Source of the DNA: Ancylostoma caninum
Lineage: Eukaryota > Nematoda > Chromadorea > Rhabditida > Ancylostomatidae
NCBI GenBank assembly: GCA_037903475.1
Contig: JBAJFG010000287.1
Location: 62,001 to 126,000, forward strand
Direction of reading: 5' to 3'
Length of the DNA: 64,000 nucleotides
The translations under genes and the position numbers were made by a program. Shown here piece by piece: positions 1 to 12,267 of this stretch (positions are counted from its first letter, which is position 1; each line of letters begins with the position of its first letter). The notes below the pieces were generated by a model. The model did not search any database and had not been told where the DNA came from. It saw nothing but the letters and a program-made list of their open reading frames with translations.

Positions 1-1035
1 AGTCTCTAACATCGTCCAGCTGCCCATTTCCTGGAGTTCCATAGATGACAAGAAGAGGAATGTGAACAGATATTCCCATGAGAAAGCATCGTAAGAAAGA
101 TGCGGCATACAGCTGAATATGAGCACCTCTACTGATTTGATCTGATAAAAATAACTGACCAAATAGAGAAGGGTACCCCCTCCTCATGACCCAGTTGATC
201 GCTCAGGCCTCATTATTTTTTGTACAAACGGCTGACCAACCCTTCCGCTACATAAGAAGAGGTTTTGAAAGACATGTATTATTTAATTATTTATTCATTA
301 CACACATACATCGCGATAACTCACAATGTATCCCCTCACAAAGAAGATAAACTGAAAAAAGAGCCTATTTTCCTTATTAGGTGCGAGCAAAAGTTCCGAG
401 GCGGTTGCTGTTAATTTGCTGTTTAACATAGTTTTACTGACTATGGTTGCGAAATCCTGGAAGGGTTTTCATAAATATTGGTAACCTGAAACATTTGCTA
501 CCTGTACTACTTCTGACTCGGATCTAAATCGCAGCATTATTGTGTTTTGGATATAAAATTAATGCTTTGTGTATTCACCTGATTCGTGTAATTTTCCTTC
601 ATGATTTCAAATTCGATTAGGACGTGCAATTTCCAAATAAAACAAGATATTCTGGATCTTAGAGGTAGAACTTGGTAATTATTGATGAGATTTCGCAATC
701 GGTTCCATAAATTACCCAAAAACAAAAGAGTTGAAGAGGAATTTCTATTGCACTCCTCCCGAAGTGATGTAATGAAAATATTTAGGGTTTCCTTTATCTT
801 CAGGGTTTACCTAGCCCAGAAGTAACGCGGCACACAGGTCCAAGACAGAGCGCCGCTTCGGCCTCGGTAAGCAATAATCGTCGGGTACTACGCTCTCTTG
901 TATAAATTAGTTAAAGGCAGCACTCACGGAAATTTTCACTTCTGAAATGAATCGCTTACTAGCTAGCCGGCTGCTGGACAATCGCAACAGTAAGTTGAAC
1001 AACTTGAATGGCCGCCTACCTGCGAAGATACTGCC
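1..1035. other. unassigned intergenic DNA
   Basis: AT-rich sequence. Apart from the LINE-tail scrap near 280-375 I see no splice-bounded exon, no long open frame and no clear inverted repeat on either strand. Confidence 0.4.
280..375 (-). mobile_element. LINE 3'-tail fragment
   Basis: The stretch carrying tttattcat, then catcgcgataactcacaatg and a purine-rich run matches, in the same orientation, the tail of the full-length LINE at about 25,612-25,700 (tttattcat, then catcgtggtaattcacaatg). I read it as a 5'-truncated copy of the same CR1-like family, inserted with its coding direction on the minus strand. Only the 3' untranslated end is present, so no protein can be seen. Alternatively both could be copies of a separate short repeat. 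Confidence 0.45.
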
Positions 1036-1235
1036 GTGGACACATCTGCCGCTCTGGACATTAGGGTTCCGTCGCGCCAACTAACACCGTTGACAAGGTG
1101 CATGTGGTTCAGCGGGTGCTTCTTTATGAAATTCGTACAATTTGCAGGGCTCCGTGGCGTGACCCATCACGGAACACTCGTCCACGCTATGGACGCACAT
1201 GAAATGCCGCTATCATTTTAGGTGTTTCCCATGTG

Positions 1236-1700
1236 TTTCATGCTATTTCATCGTTGTCAACGAGTTCATCGCCCCTAAAAACCCCGATATACTGGGAAAT
1301 CTTCGACCCAAAAATTTCCGTGAGTGCTGCCTTTATGGGAAAGTGCATAAATAAAAGGCTAAAATGGGAGTATTTGCGTGTTCCGCTACTGCTGTGGAAT
1401 AACGTACCAGCATGTTGCAGTGTCAACCATGCAAAAAAATTGACCTTTTGGGCTCCAAAAATCTTATTTGCCCTTTTTACTCTGCGGACCTGTCTCCAAC
1501 AGAATGCTCCTTTTTCAAGCTTCTACGGCTTTACATCCGCTTTGAAACGTTCGATGAACAGACCCTATCCGAAAACAATTTGTGCCACGCTTATGAGTAT
1601 AAAACTGTCGAGCTTAGGGATTCTGAAAAGATCTTTCTGTGCCTTGTTGGCAACATTATGCTGATGTCATTTCTTTTCGATTTGAGTGAAAGTTAATTTT
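1236..1700 (+). pseudogene. mariner-type transposase remnant (C-terminal part)
   Basis: One frame (about 1412-1620) reads FYSADLSPTECSFFK, which resembles the conserved mariner/Tc1 segment around the last catalytic acidic residue (family pattern HPPYSPDLAPTDYHLF). It is followed by a RFETFDEQ-like stretch, as in mariner. Neighbouring frames continue the similarity, so frameshifts have broken it. The catalytic D of the family motif reads E here. I could not find convincing terminal inverted repeats. It is a decayed fragment with no plausible activity. Confidence 0.45.
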
Positions 1701-4690
1701 GAGCGGAGTTACGCTATTTCAAAAAAATTAGATGTAACTGCCCAGGAACCTTTGCACGCATCTATCATGGTGTTAGAGAGCACTTCTGTTCTTCTTTAAT
1801 GTGAGAACGATTCCCTTAGTCCGTATACACATCTGTCTCGCAATATATTTTCAATTTGTTCAGCCCTATTTTGCTCCAATTTCATCTCATTAGTTTAACT
1901 CATCCACTTCGGAATAAACAAAGATCAATCACTCAATTTTCGAGGAGGGAAGAACGGTTTGGTCCACATGATGGTACTTAAGAAAAAAAAGGTTTAGTGT
2001 CCCTCTCCTTAAAGTTAGCTGTCGTACTTAGTCGTCCAATTTTGGGAACCCAAAAGTGCAACACTGAAGTGTCATCACTTCCCAAGTCTTACTTTGCGCA
2101 GTGACAACATCCTCCACTATTTCGCTTTCCAAGAACAGTGGGACCAATGGCTTCTAGATCATATCAACTCAGCTGGACCAAGATCTTTAGAAGAGGTATT
2201 GTCCAATACATATAAGTGTAATAGTTGTAATAATTATTGGGACCTAATTTCATAAAATGTAAGGTAATCGCGGTAGGAGGAGGAGTAAAAGAGAGCTAAA
2301 GTATGAGAAAGCTGCCCATCAACTGGCTGGGCCGCATGGCCCGGGTCATCTGATCGTTTGTACTCTGATCATGCCATATTCTAGAGGGTGATACCACCCA
2401 GTGATAAACTGAGGAAGAGGTTGTGAGAAAGTGATCATATGGTGCCGTTTTTTGATTATTAGCCGATGAATGGGAGTATGACATTAGAAAACGCGAAGTA
2501 TGAATTGTGTAGCATTTAGGTGCACTCGTCAATAATTTGTTTATCCTCAGCTAGACAATCGAAAGAAATTGCAAGTCGCTCACCTGCTTCGAATGTTCCG
2601 ACTCTTCTGACCAATTGTATGACCATTTTTGCTTCAGACGTCGAATACCAAAAATCAGCAAAGACAATGAGATGCATCCCATACCTGGAGGTTCACTTGC
2701 TTTTAATCTCGTTCCTGCACTTATCCAGTTCCAACTTCCTAAACTTTAGGCTTTTATTTCCTAACCCGATGACCGCTGGGTGAAGCGTCCGGTGAACTAT
2801 AGTTGCCTATGAGTGGTTGGTAATCTGATAATCTCCACCCTCCCATGTCACTCAACACAATTGCGTAACCCGCACTGAATTTGATGCACCACCACCCACA
2901 GGCAAATTAGAGCAGATATTCTACGCAGGCGTCTACATGGCTTCTAAGATTGCATGAGATGCGTTCCCCACCTGCGTTGCGCCGGCAGCGAGGGCCAGAG
3001 CATTGACAGGGGGAGGGTGGCTGGAGGAAGTAGAGGGACCCATAAGAGATCGGAGACGCAGGCAACGAGAGGGCTCACGGCGCGCGGAAAGCTCTGGTTG
3101 TTTACTTCTTGTAAGCGGCTTCCGAGTGGGAGAAGGCGAGCTCAACAATTGAACACTTTCAGGCAATCATGGCTGACACTGCCGGCATTGAACCACAGAG
3201 GAGGTGAGCTACTCCATAAGTGGATTTTGATCCACGGTTTGTGTGGAAACGTGCTACGTGAGTAGTTCGATTCTAGTTGTCAGAGCAGTAGCTTAGCTAA
3301 AGATTAGTTCTTTCTTTATTTCGTACGTGACTAAGTCGTAAGTTGTGTGAGAAACCGCTTTCGAACATAGTTTTTTTTTTCTGGGAACGACATAATAATC
3401 GAGACGATTTGGCCTAGAAAATATGTGAATGAATGTCCTTCTAAGGTCAAATTCTGAAGAAAAAGGCTTCTTGAACAGAAATGTTCGCGCAAAAATTACG
3501 ACATGCACCTTATCCCTCCCACTGTCATTCGCAGAAAATCACTGTCATCTACGAAGCGCAGCTTCGCCGCGCTTCGTAGATGACAGTGATTTTCTGCGAA
3601 TCTGCCTCATAAATTTTTTCGTCAAAATTCCTGTGCGACCTCAAAACGCTTTTCGAACCGTTCTCTTCTAGTCTTTACTTGTATCCAGAGAAGAGAATCT
3701 GCCAAAGAGTGAGGGGAGGCGTCAAAAACTGTGAAAGAAAAACCTATCTTGGTCATCGACGAATCGATGATCCCCATTGTATCCATGCTCACCGTTCATA
3801 TTGTACCTCATGTGGAGGGGGCGAGACTGACCCGTCTTGTGCCCAAGATGATACTCGCTAGTCAGAATGATGCTGTAAGCCCTACGAGGCGCTCCTGACT
3901 CACTTCTCACTTTGCTCTCTATCTCCTGTACACTCAATGATAAATATGTCATCCACTGAACCACCGCATTTACTGCGCATTCGGACACTATTAGTCCAAG
4001 AGTCTAAGGCGCCACCATCCACCAAGTCAGTCGCCACAAACGCTCTCGACTTCTCATTCTCGATAAATTGCGAAATAGTCTTTCCAGTGGGTGTGGGAAT
4101 CCCTCTTTAATCTTCCCCTAACTTTTTTCTGCTAATCTCTTCCTTAATCACCAAGAATTCTATTCGAAAATGGAAAAAATTGGTGCCCCTCGACTCCCTG
4201 AGGCGATGAGTCACGCGACAGACAGACTAGCGCTTCATTATGAGTAGGATCGCCCTATTCCGGAGTGATCCCTTGTGGAAAAGGGCGCAACACCTATTTT
4301 GCGCGTGGCGGGTGGCTTTCGATTCTTGCTCGATAGGGTAAATTCTGGGTTGATACAATGCCCCAAACTGCGCAATTTTTTCTCTTTGCTCTTCTATTTG
4401 TTGTCGTGTTTTTGGCCCATTCAGTGCTGTGCTCAATTGGTTAATACTGAGGTTGAATCTGAGTTTAGGTCGAAAATCAACAATAATAGCGTTTTCTCCT
4501 GCTTGTACATGACCTACGATGGAAACATCGATGGATTGGAGTCATGTTTCATTCCTGAAGCAAGTGTTGCAACCAAAATAGAGTAAGTTGGTCAAGTAAC
4601 GAACCACTGATCGGCATCCATTGCATGGCCATCACATGGTTGACGTAGTAGTCCTCGCCGGTCACACTGTCTACCCTACACAACTTGTGG
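1701..4690. other. unassigned intergenic DNA with weak exon candidates
   Basis: No gene can be supported firmly. Two minus-strand stretches look mildly coding. One at about 2935-3150 is Ser/Pro-rich and ends in a stop. The other, at about 4230-4430, contains QIEEQREKIAQF. Neither joins to a neighbour with matching phase, so I leave them unassigned. The perfect hairpin at 3527-3601 lies here. Confidence 0.35.
3527..3601. repeat. perfect 33-bp inverted repeat (hairpin)
   Basis: Two perfectly complementary 33-base arms (3527-3559 and 3569-3601) surround a 9-base loop. The arms begin attcgcagaaaatcac. Such a perfect palindrome implies recent origin or template-switch mutation. No flanking target duplication is evident. 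Confidence 0.9.
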
Positions 4691-4804
4691 ATCGCTATCG
4701 ACTCGTTGCGAAGTGACTAAGACAAGTGCATTGAAGATCCCACCGAAGGACGGAAGAAAAACACCTATGGAGTGCTCGAAAGGGTAGACCAGCTGATTCT
4801 TTAC

Positions 4805-7800
4805 CCAAACCAACCTCTATCGGCAACGTCAGCGCAGGAGTGAGAAGAGCACAACTAGCCACACCGAGAAGGATCACAACGGTCCAGTTCAGATAGGCGC
4901 GAGATACCTGGAAGTGTTTCAATCTCGTCGAGATACTTATGCACGCAGTCGTATGAAGAAAGTTTATCCGTTGACCTTCTCGGAAGATTAGTGGGCAGCT
5001 CGGATTTTTTTCTTCCCAAATCCAGGAATCAATCTTGTAAAAATTCTTCTTTAGAATTACTACACTCTAGAATGTTTTCGTGCCTACCTTAGCATAATTC
5101 ACGGGCACCAGCATGAACAGCAGTCGATCGAAGCAGAACATAGAGAGGAGCAGCATGTGGTAGATGTCAAAATATAACCATACTGTCACGTGGAAGGCTC
5201 GTAAAAGGCAACCGCTTGGCGTAAGCGTCTAAAACTGCGTTTACTCCTGTCAAAAGAGAAAAATCTGTTATACGAGTATCTTTCCACTCTCATGTGCGAA
5301 TATTTGAAAACTTCGATATTTTGGCCTCGACTTCATAATATAAATGCAAACCTACATCTGCACTGTTTCCGTAGACGGTAGACACCACTCCATAAAATCC
5401 AGCGTACACGGTAGCCAAACCCGTCATAAGGTCTGAAATAAGTTTTCTAACCTGGATGAAGAACATTTCATCTGATCAGGGGTAACGTTGTCTACCATAA
5501 TGAAGCACAGATCCCCCATATCATGTGGGTGGGCACGCCGTTATTTATGTTATAGTATAAATAGCTACTCCTCAGTGGCGCTTTGCATGGAAACAAAGAG
5601 AATTCTGCAAGGCCGCTGTTATAGTTGCACGATTCGTGCTCGAGAACGAGTTGCTAGGATTAGCCCGTGCTTAGCTGTCGAGTGATGTACTTCACCTATG
5701 CGCGTGAAGTACAACTAGCGGCATGAATACTTTGTCAAAATTATTTGCTAATAACTGTCGTTACAGAATTCAGGACCCTAATTACTCTTTGATATTATTT
5801 TCTTGAACTCTTGCAAATCACAAAAATTGAATAATGTTGATCTCCTTCTGCCTTCGTAGCGGTGGTTAGCCCTGGGGGATGCGCAACTTTTTCAGCTCAT
5901 AGACAACCTCGAGAAAAAGAATCCATTGAGCAAAATTTGGCATACTTTGCTCAAGCTCTCCCATAGCCTACGGCTGGATTGCGAAAGCAGATCAGAATTT
6001 CAAGTGATTTAGGTATGCAGAGTACTTTCGTTCTTGCTCGATAACATTTTTCTACTATTAGGTTGAGGAAATAAATGTCCGTTTGACCTTCAGATTAAAT
6101 ACACTACCACGACAATATTACAAGAGCTCCATCCAAGGGGTATTCCCAAAATTGTTAATTGTTACATGACTCTTCTACTTCCTCCACGAAATGAACGAGT
6201 GCCTTCCGTGACAAAATCGCAGCGGTTTGAGACGCCGTAGCGACTCTCGCAAACTTTAGCTCCACCGCAGTTTTTAAGGTTCTTTTCCTTCAATGAACGT
6301 TGCATCGGCAGCAACATGTGCTAATCTGATTGCACCAATCCTGCACTAGGAGGCGGGTGGGCTAGGGTATCCCATCCTTGTTTTTTGGTTCTCTTCCAGG
6401 TCATTTTCACGATGTGTCGTTCTGACCATTTTGTAGCCGCTGTTCTGATGCCATGACGACGAGGTTCTTGGCCAAAGCGGTCCTAAAATTGCGCAAAGGG
6501 ATCAGCACTAAACTTGCGACTACTAATCATCATCCTTGAATGGGGCGTTCCTTCAATATCTCACCTCAAACGAAGGGTCACCTTCCATCGTGACTGTCGG
6601 GTTTACGTGTCGGAATAGGCCGCTGTGCGTCGCTGAGCAGGAATGGTTTTTTGTCTTCATGCTAAGGCACGCTCTTCTATTATCTGACACTATAACGGTT
6701 TCAAAGAGTGGCGACTGCTCACATGGCAAAGAAGGATTCGGCCGATGGCGGCACGCACACTTTCTATGTTCGCCTTGAGTAGGTGCGCTACCAATTAAAA
6801 ATAATTTTCAAAAGTAAAAAGTCGGAGGATACCAAACAAATCATCTTTTTTGAAGCGCCATGAAGCACTTTTTCACACGAATACACATACCCTGCGAAAA
6901 ATAGTGACACTGTGGAAAATAGACGGGGAAAGGAAAACGAATGCAGCGGACATTTGTAATTCCTCAACCTAATATTACTCATCCGTCCAAATAACGTATA
7001 ACAACAACTGTCTGCTTAAATTGATTAAGAACCTCAACAATAAAGGCACCTCTGAGGATCATCGATCCGGTTTGCACATAGGCTGGATTGGTTTATTTTG
7101 GTTGGTATTACTGATTTAATGTGGAATATGAGAAAGTCTCACGTCATCGCTACTCAATGACTGAGACGTCTGTGCTAAATCTCGAAATACTGGCCAACAA
7201 ACCTGGACTTATAAAATTTCACCTCTGTACACTGCTTTAGTTTGATGCGTACGTTCGAGCAGCCGAATCTCATCAGCACATGAGTTTTTTGAATGAGCAC
7301 ACTACTTGATTCGCTCAGTAAGTGTTCATGACCTTGAATTCTAAGGTTAACCAGGTTCAGAACTCATATTAAGCTCGAATTTGAGTGTTGTGATAGCACA
7401 ACTGACAGGTACCATTCAGCAACTCATATGCGAATTGGTATAGGCTTTGTCATATTTTCAACCTACGTAGAATGCAAAGAAATCACTTCAGGTACAAAAT
7501 TTGTGAATCAAGCTAATAGTTTAGTAGTGGCCATCACCACAGCTTTGCAGGTCGGCGTATTCATTTCTCTTTTTTTCATTCATTCATTCATCTCACTCCA
7601 TGCATTCATCTCTATAGAGGTGAATAGTTAGAGTAAGGGTGGTTCTTCTGTTCCGAATACCTTACGGAAACTCGTTCGAGCGCACACGGTTTTCTGGGAA
7701 AATCTTCAATTTTCCAAGATTGCCATGTTTCGTCTGCTAAGGCTGTCGTTATACTCCATGTTAAGCAATAGTAGCGTACGTCGCCGTTGCTGGGGCGATA

Positions 7801-9618
7801 TCGATTTATTTACATATTGATTGGAAGAGGCTGCTGCGGTAGCGGTGCCAGTGATGCCCGCCCGAAATTAATATTAGGTCGGTGCAAAAATAATGCGCGT
7901 TTTTCGCTGCTTCATCTTTGGTGCAGAAAACTTCCAGTGTTTCTTATCATCGGTATGAGAAGTTGCATATGGTTTTGTAGCAAATTTCATGGACTTTTCA
8001 AATGTCTCATGCATTTTGAGAGATGTTCATGTTTTTGGTGATTTTTTAGTTGTGAAACGAAAGACGCCAAAAAAAGTTTTTTGCCAAACTCACTTCAGTG
8101 AGCTGATACTCGGCGGCATCGCAGCAGGAATCGCTCGGAACACCACCATAGTTTTGGCGAAGGGAGTGTGAGCGAATGCATCCCGCCGAGCTGGTCCCGG
8201 ATTTTTCGGCTTGGTGTGCCTTGCTTCGAAAGCAAGGAATGTCGCACAAGTCTTCCTGGGGTTTGCGACCCCCAACTGATGACAATTATTAATAGGCACC
8301 CCTCCAAAACAACATATTTGATTTCGAAGAACATTGTCGGTAACTGTTGTCAGACCATCTCTCCCTTTAGTAAAAATGGGAGAGTGAGAAAGCTCGACGA
8401 GTTGATGTCGCGCATACTGAACGAGTACCACATTGATCCTCGTTGAGGGGTCTGCTTCACGCCTTTGTAGCAAAAGAATTGCGGCCAAACAGTCGGTCGC
8501 TTAGTAATTAAGTATGAAGTATAGACCCTCTCCGACAAAATGGGGTGCCTTGCTCAACAGTTGGACGAGGAGCATGCACCGAAACACTCCCGGAAACCGA
8601 AACAACACCAAAATAAGGTAACTGCGACTTTGTGGTGACCTGCTGCAAAAATTGCTCACTGCAGCCCATTCATTCTCCCTAATTTGGTAAGTGGTTTTAA
8701 GACGTAAACGAAATAAATTAAAAACTTTACGGTGTGACCCCAGCGTTGCTCAATAAAATGGATTCTTCACACCTACAGGGTACGGTCCAGGCACACCCTG
8801 CACGACAGATTCTTCACAGGTTCGAGCAACTGAGCTAGGAAGCTCGGACTCCTACATCATAATCAGCAAGCTTCTCGCTCACCGACTACCACTTCCCGAG
8901 AACCTGGACGACTTCTTCCGGGAGAATTTTCTCGAAGACTAAAGTGATACCAAAACTGTCCTCCAGAAGTTCGTCGATTCTAGAAGGTCCTGTCAGAATC
9001 GCACGGTAGACATAGAACGTCTATATTATTGCTAAAGATTTGCGGATTAGAATACTTCTTTTGAAAAAGATCGAGATTTAAAGGAGTTATGAGGCTCGGA
9101 ATCAAAGGCATGAAAACGCGCATGATTTCTGCACCAACCTAATAGATGTCGGAGCAGATGTCACGTTGACGACATGGATTGCTATACTTCACATGAACTT
9201 CAGCAGTATCCTTTCAAGGACATTATCAAGAAGGAAAATCACTACAGATTACTGCATTGAGACTCAGATTTTCCTTTGTAAAGCAGCAGATCTCTTATCT
9301 TCTATCAGTCTTTCTGAATCGCAGGAAAATTAGAGAAGATCATTAAATCACAGATCTGAGAAGATGGTGATTAGCGCTCCTCCATCGAATTCGGAAGATT
9401 TAAAGACTTTTGATAATTTTTGCACTATTTTGTAGGCTAAAAATGTAGAAAAGGCGGAAATGAGAATTAGTGAAGTGAAACAAACCATTGATAGCAAACC
9501 ATACGGTGAATCGAAATGCGCCACACGATTTTCTCATGACCACGATAATCAGAAGACTGGAAGCACTCATTGCGAAGCCGAGCACTGGCAGCAGCTCGTA
9601 GAGCAGGTCCTCGAGCAT
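4805..9618 (-). CDS. 7-transmembrane chemoreceptor-like GPCR (partial model)
   Basis: Rhodopsin-type serpentine receptor of the nematode chemosensory kind, expected in the membrane of sensory neurons. Exons in coding order: 9618-9486, 5432-5352, 5197-5088, and 4907 to about 4815 or 4805. Phases agree at each join. The start ATG at 9618 lies three bases after an AG acceptor (gattgcag), suggesting SL trans-splicing, and gives 44 codons plus one base. Visible segments: TM1 (LLPVLGFAMSASSLLIIVV), TM2 with the N-D pair (AIND then LMTGLATVYAGFYG, created by the splice), TM3 ending in FCFDRLLF at the DRY position, and TM4 (NWTVVILLGVASCALL). Intron 1 is about 4 kb because a mariner (7874-9142) sits in it. 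The remainder of the intron, 5433-7873, shows nothing recognisable. Exons for TM5-TM7 should lie below 4800. Fragments such as FGGIFNALVLV are there, but I could not join them. The subfamily (Srsx-like or other) is not decided. It could also be a decaying gene. Confidence 0.6.
7874..9142 (+). mobile_element. mariner element, decayed, 1269 bp
   Basis: Left end TTAGGTCGGTGCAAAAATAA and the reverse complement of the right end TTAGGTTGGTGCAGAAATCA form matching terminal inverted repeats of about 28 bp. Each is flanked outside by TA, the target duplication of Tc1/mariner elements. The total length is that of a standard mariner. The inside is a transposase wreck (separate entry). It lies in the first intron of the chemoreceptor-like gene, in the opposite orientation to it. 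Confidence 0.88.
8040..9080 (+). pseudogene. mariner transposase pseudogene
   Basis: Reading across frames gives recognisable mariner transposase pieces in the right order: RKLDELMSRILNEYH (family RKLDEWVPHEL), then QQLDEEHAPKHSRKPKQHQN (family QWLDREEAPKHFPKPNLHQK), an LLAHRLPLPENLDDFF stretch, and a tail. Stops and frameshifts separate the blocks, for example before CFTP near 8447 and at the W-stop near 8635. No intact DD34D catalytic triad can be assembled, so the element cannot supply its own transposase. Confidence 0.8.
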
Positions 9619-9619
9619 C

Positions 9620-11020
9620 GGCTGCAATCGGCGATCCGTTCACAAGTACAAAATCGCGTGACATCGGATCATTTCAGGTATGTTTCTCGGTTTTCGGGAA
9701 TCGCGTAAGCTTTACCTGCGACTCTATGTTCATGATGCGAGGATACTTGAATGCTGGAAGGAAGCACAAAGAGCTATCCTGAACATGAATCGTCTATCAC
9801 GCTAGATCTTGGAGTAAATCTTGGCTGTTAAACGGAGAATTGACATTGAGGACGCGTCTCTAATCAACGCGAGAAACGCTGTGTGGGAGGAGACGCGGCA
9901 AAATAACGGGAAACTTGCGGGATGTTGTGCGGATTTCCCTCGCTCAAGCGGATAAGTGAACAATCTCGGGATTGAAGTCTCCTAATCAAGCTGAGTGGCT
10001 CACCTGATGAGCAGCGACAAAACAGATCGCTGAGAGGCGATTAAGTACTGATTCAACTGATTCCATGAGGAGGAATATGCGAATGTCTGTACTATCATAT
10101 GGGTTACTTAGAAGCATTAGTGGAGTGAGTGGAGCGGAAAGATTCTTATGATGTCCGCGATGCAGAAAACACCGGTTATCAGCTTAAGAACGCTGCAAAT
10201 TGTCAGGTGCTCATTATGCAGCAGGGAATAAGTTACTGTACAACTTTTGCTGGCAAATTTCTTCGCAGCTGTCGAATGTTTTTGCCGACGTTTCGCGCTT
10301 AGGTCCAATTACGTATACTTTTCAGAAGATGTGCATCAAGTTATTGTACTTCACGCTTAGGACCTCAACGTACGCATACACTCATTTTTGCTCACTTATG
10401 TTCAATTTGCTTGATACTATGTCTCTGACTATTTCACGCTTGACCTTTTCATACCCCATGTTGATCATCTTATTACGCATGAGTTTGATTCCTTTTGTAT
10501 GCACGTCCAAATCTTGACAGTACTGATTTTGCTTTATGTGCATCGTTGTTTCCTTGCTTGCTTTGAACTATGTATTAATATAATAATATGATGGTATACT
10601 TGCACAATTCCGAAGAAAAGGCTATATACGCTACCGCGTTCCGTGGTGCGATCAAATTTTACATGAGCACCATGAACCACAAAGCTTATCAAGGTTGCTT
10701 AGAACGTTCCTGAGTGTCCTTATGCAATGTGTATTTAAATTAGAATATCATGTTATTATGTGTCAGCACTTACACTTCTATTAGCTGTACCATTTGTTTT
10801 GATTCTTCCTTTTCGCAAAAAAAAGTTATTGTACATGATGGCATGGTTATTGTGATGGACCAAATACGTTGAGGACTAATGAACCTTTGTTTACACACCA
10901 TCATACTCTCGCGAAAACGCGCGTGGTGTTCGAACTACTGCAATGTGGAAGCCAATAGTCATGTGGCCCATGATAATGGACATCACAGCGCTCTTTGCAA
11001 ATATACATGTTCGTTTGCAT
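9620..11020. other. unassigned DNA upstream of the chemoreceptor-like gene
   Basis: Contains the presumed promoter side of the minus-strand receptor gene. No further exon, repeat structure or recognisable element was found. Short open frames on both strands lack supporting splice sites or motifs. Confidence 0.3.
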
Positions 11021-11028
11021 GTAGGTGT

Positions 11029-11171
11029 AGTCTTTCTCGAAAAACCTTGCCTCACACCGCACCGCCCATCAGGCTCATCCACGCCACACCACGTATGATA
11101 ATGCATGGGTGATGTGGCGTGGATGAGCTGACGGGCGATACTATGTGAGGCAAGGATTCTTGAGAAAGACT
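11029..11171. mobile_element. foldback MITE, copy A
   Basis: An almost complete palindrome. The ends AGTCTTTCTC and GAGAAAGACT are complementary, followed inward by ccttgcctcaca and tgtgaggcaagg, then the GC-rich stretches ccgcccatcaggctcatcca and tggatgagctgacgggcg. They meet at a centre reading gtatgataatgcatggg. A second copy with the same ends and the same centre lies at 49511-49652, which shows a dispersed family. There is no coding capacity. The superfamily is not decided. Confidence 0.85.
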
Positions 11172-11213
11172 GTACATATGCATGTTTGGAATAGAAACCT
11201 CGGTGGTTAAGCA

Positions 11214-11345
11214 AATCCGAAACAAATTTTGCATACAAGCACATTAGGGGCCTGTGGAGGTTATACGCTACATTTCACCAGGTTTTATTTGTTAGCTTAT
11301 TGCTTGTATCGACTTACTGATTTTCGCTATTTTTGCCGATTATCG
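11214..11345 (+). mobile_element. Helentron-like element fragment
   Basis: Degenerate match to the 5' unique part of the two longer copies: aaattttgcat, then tgtggaggttatacgctac, a degenerate tcgattt-type run, and tgattttcgctatttttgcc (the 55.5-kb copy has gcggaggttataggctac and tgatttttcgctatttttgt). The terminal structures are missing, so this is a dead fragment lying directly beside MITE copy A. Confidence 0.7.
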
Positions 11346-11421
11346 AACACCTCCCACCCGCGCGCATCAGGCCCCGGTAAGACAATGAATAGAATACCGC
11401 TGTTCCTTGTCTTTTCCAAGG

Positions 11422-11831
11422 TACTCTGAACTTTCGTACCACGGTGGGCCCACCGTTATCCCATGGTTGGTACACGGCATGTCAATCATGGGATAACGGT
11501 GGAGCCACCGTGGGGTATTAGTGAGCCCACCGTGGGCTAACCGGGGACTTTCCGTGGGCAAATGAGGGGGGGGGTTTCCGTGGCGAAGCCGGGGGATTTT
11601 CATGAGGAAACTGGGGGATTTCCGTGGAGAAATTGGGGATTTTCCGTGGGGAAAGTGGGGGATTCCAGGGGGGGGGGTTCCGAGGGCGAATCGGGGTGCA
11701 TCATGGGGTTAATTGGGGTACTTTTGTAATTTAATTGGGGTACTTCCGTGGGTTAACTGGGGTACTTACATGGGTTAATTGGGGTACTTCTGTGGGTTAA
11801 TTGGGGTACTTCTGTGGGTTAATTGGAGGCC
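11422..11831 (+). repeat. G-rich tandem array, left member of a mirror pair
   Basis: Begins tactctgaactttcgtacc, then accacggtgggcccaccgt. It passes into variants of a ggg-rich unit and ends in six or so 22-bp units of the form ggggtacttctgtgggttaa. The first 48 bp are the reverse complement of 14656-14705 with a few mismatches, so the two arrays face each other across the TTC17-like exons. The G-runs could form quadruplexes. Confidence 0.85.
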
Positions 11832-12267
11832 CATGAGCGTCTTCTGCTCCACTTTCTGATCGTCTCCTGATTGCCCTATTCTACAGAAACTCCACCACAA
11901 CAGCAGATAGATTTATTAACAACCGAATGAACCGGAATAATGGTATTCCTAGTTAACGAAACATAAGAAAAACTCCATCCAATTAGAACAACCTATACAT
12001 GACGGACACAAACGCATACCACGAACTAAAATCACGCAAAGAAATAGGTCTAAAGACCGGTAACGATTGAGATTAATTTCTCATGATATTCAATAATAAA
12101 CGCCTAAAATTCAAAAAAAGGCCTAGCGGAGCTAGCAAGCTATAGAATGCACTCAAGAATAAAATAGACATAGTAAAAGATATAAACACATCACTTGAAA
12201 AACAACAATATTAACGAAACAACATTGCAACGCAAGAAGATAAACTAACAACATGAGTTGATAAACA

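Noticed and set aside
9437..9678. A plus-strand exon candidate with tttgtag acceptor and gtatgt donor
   Set aside because: The same DNA encodes, on the minus strand, the TM1 exon of the chemoreceptor-like gene with exact phase to the next exon; the plus-strand reading has no partner.
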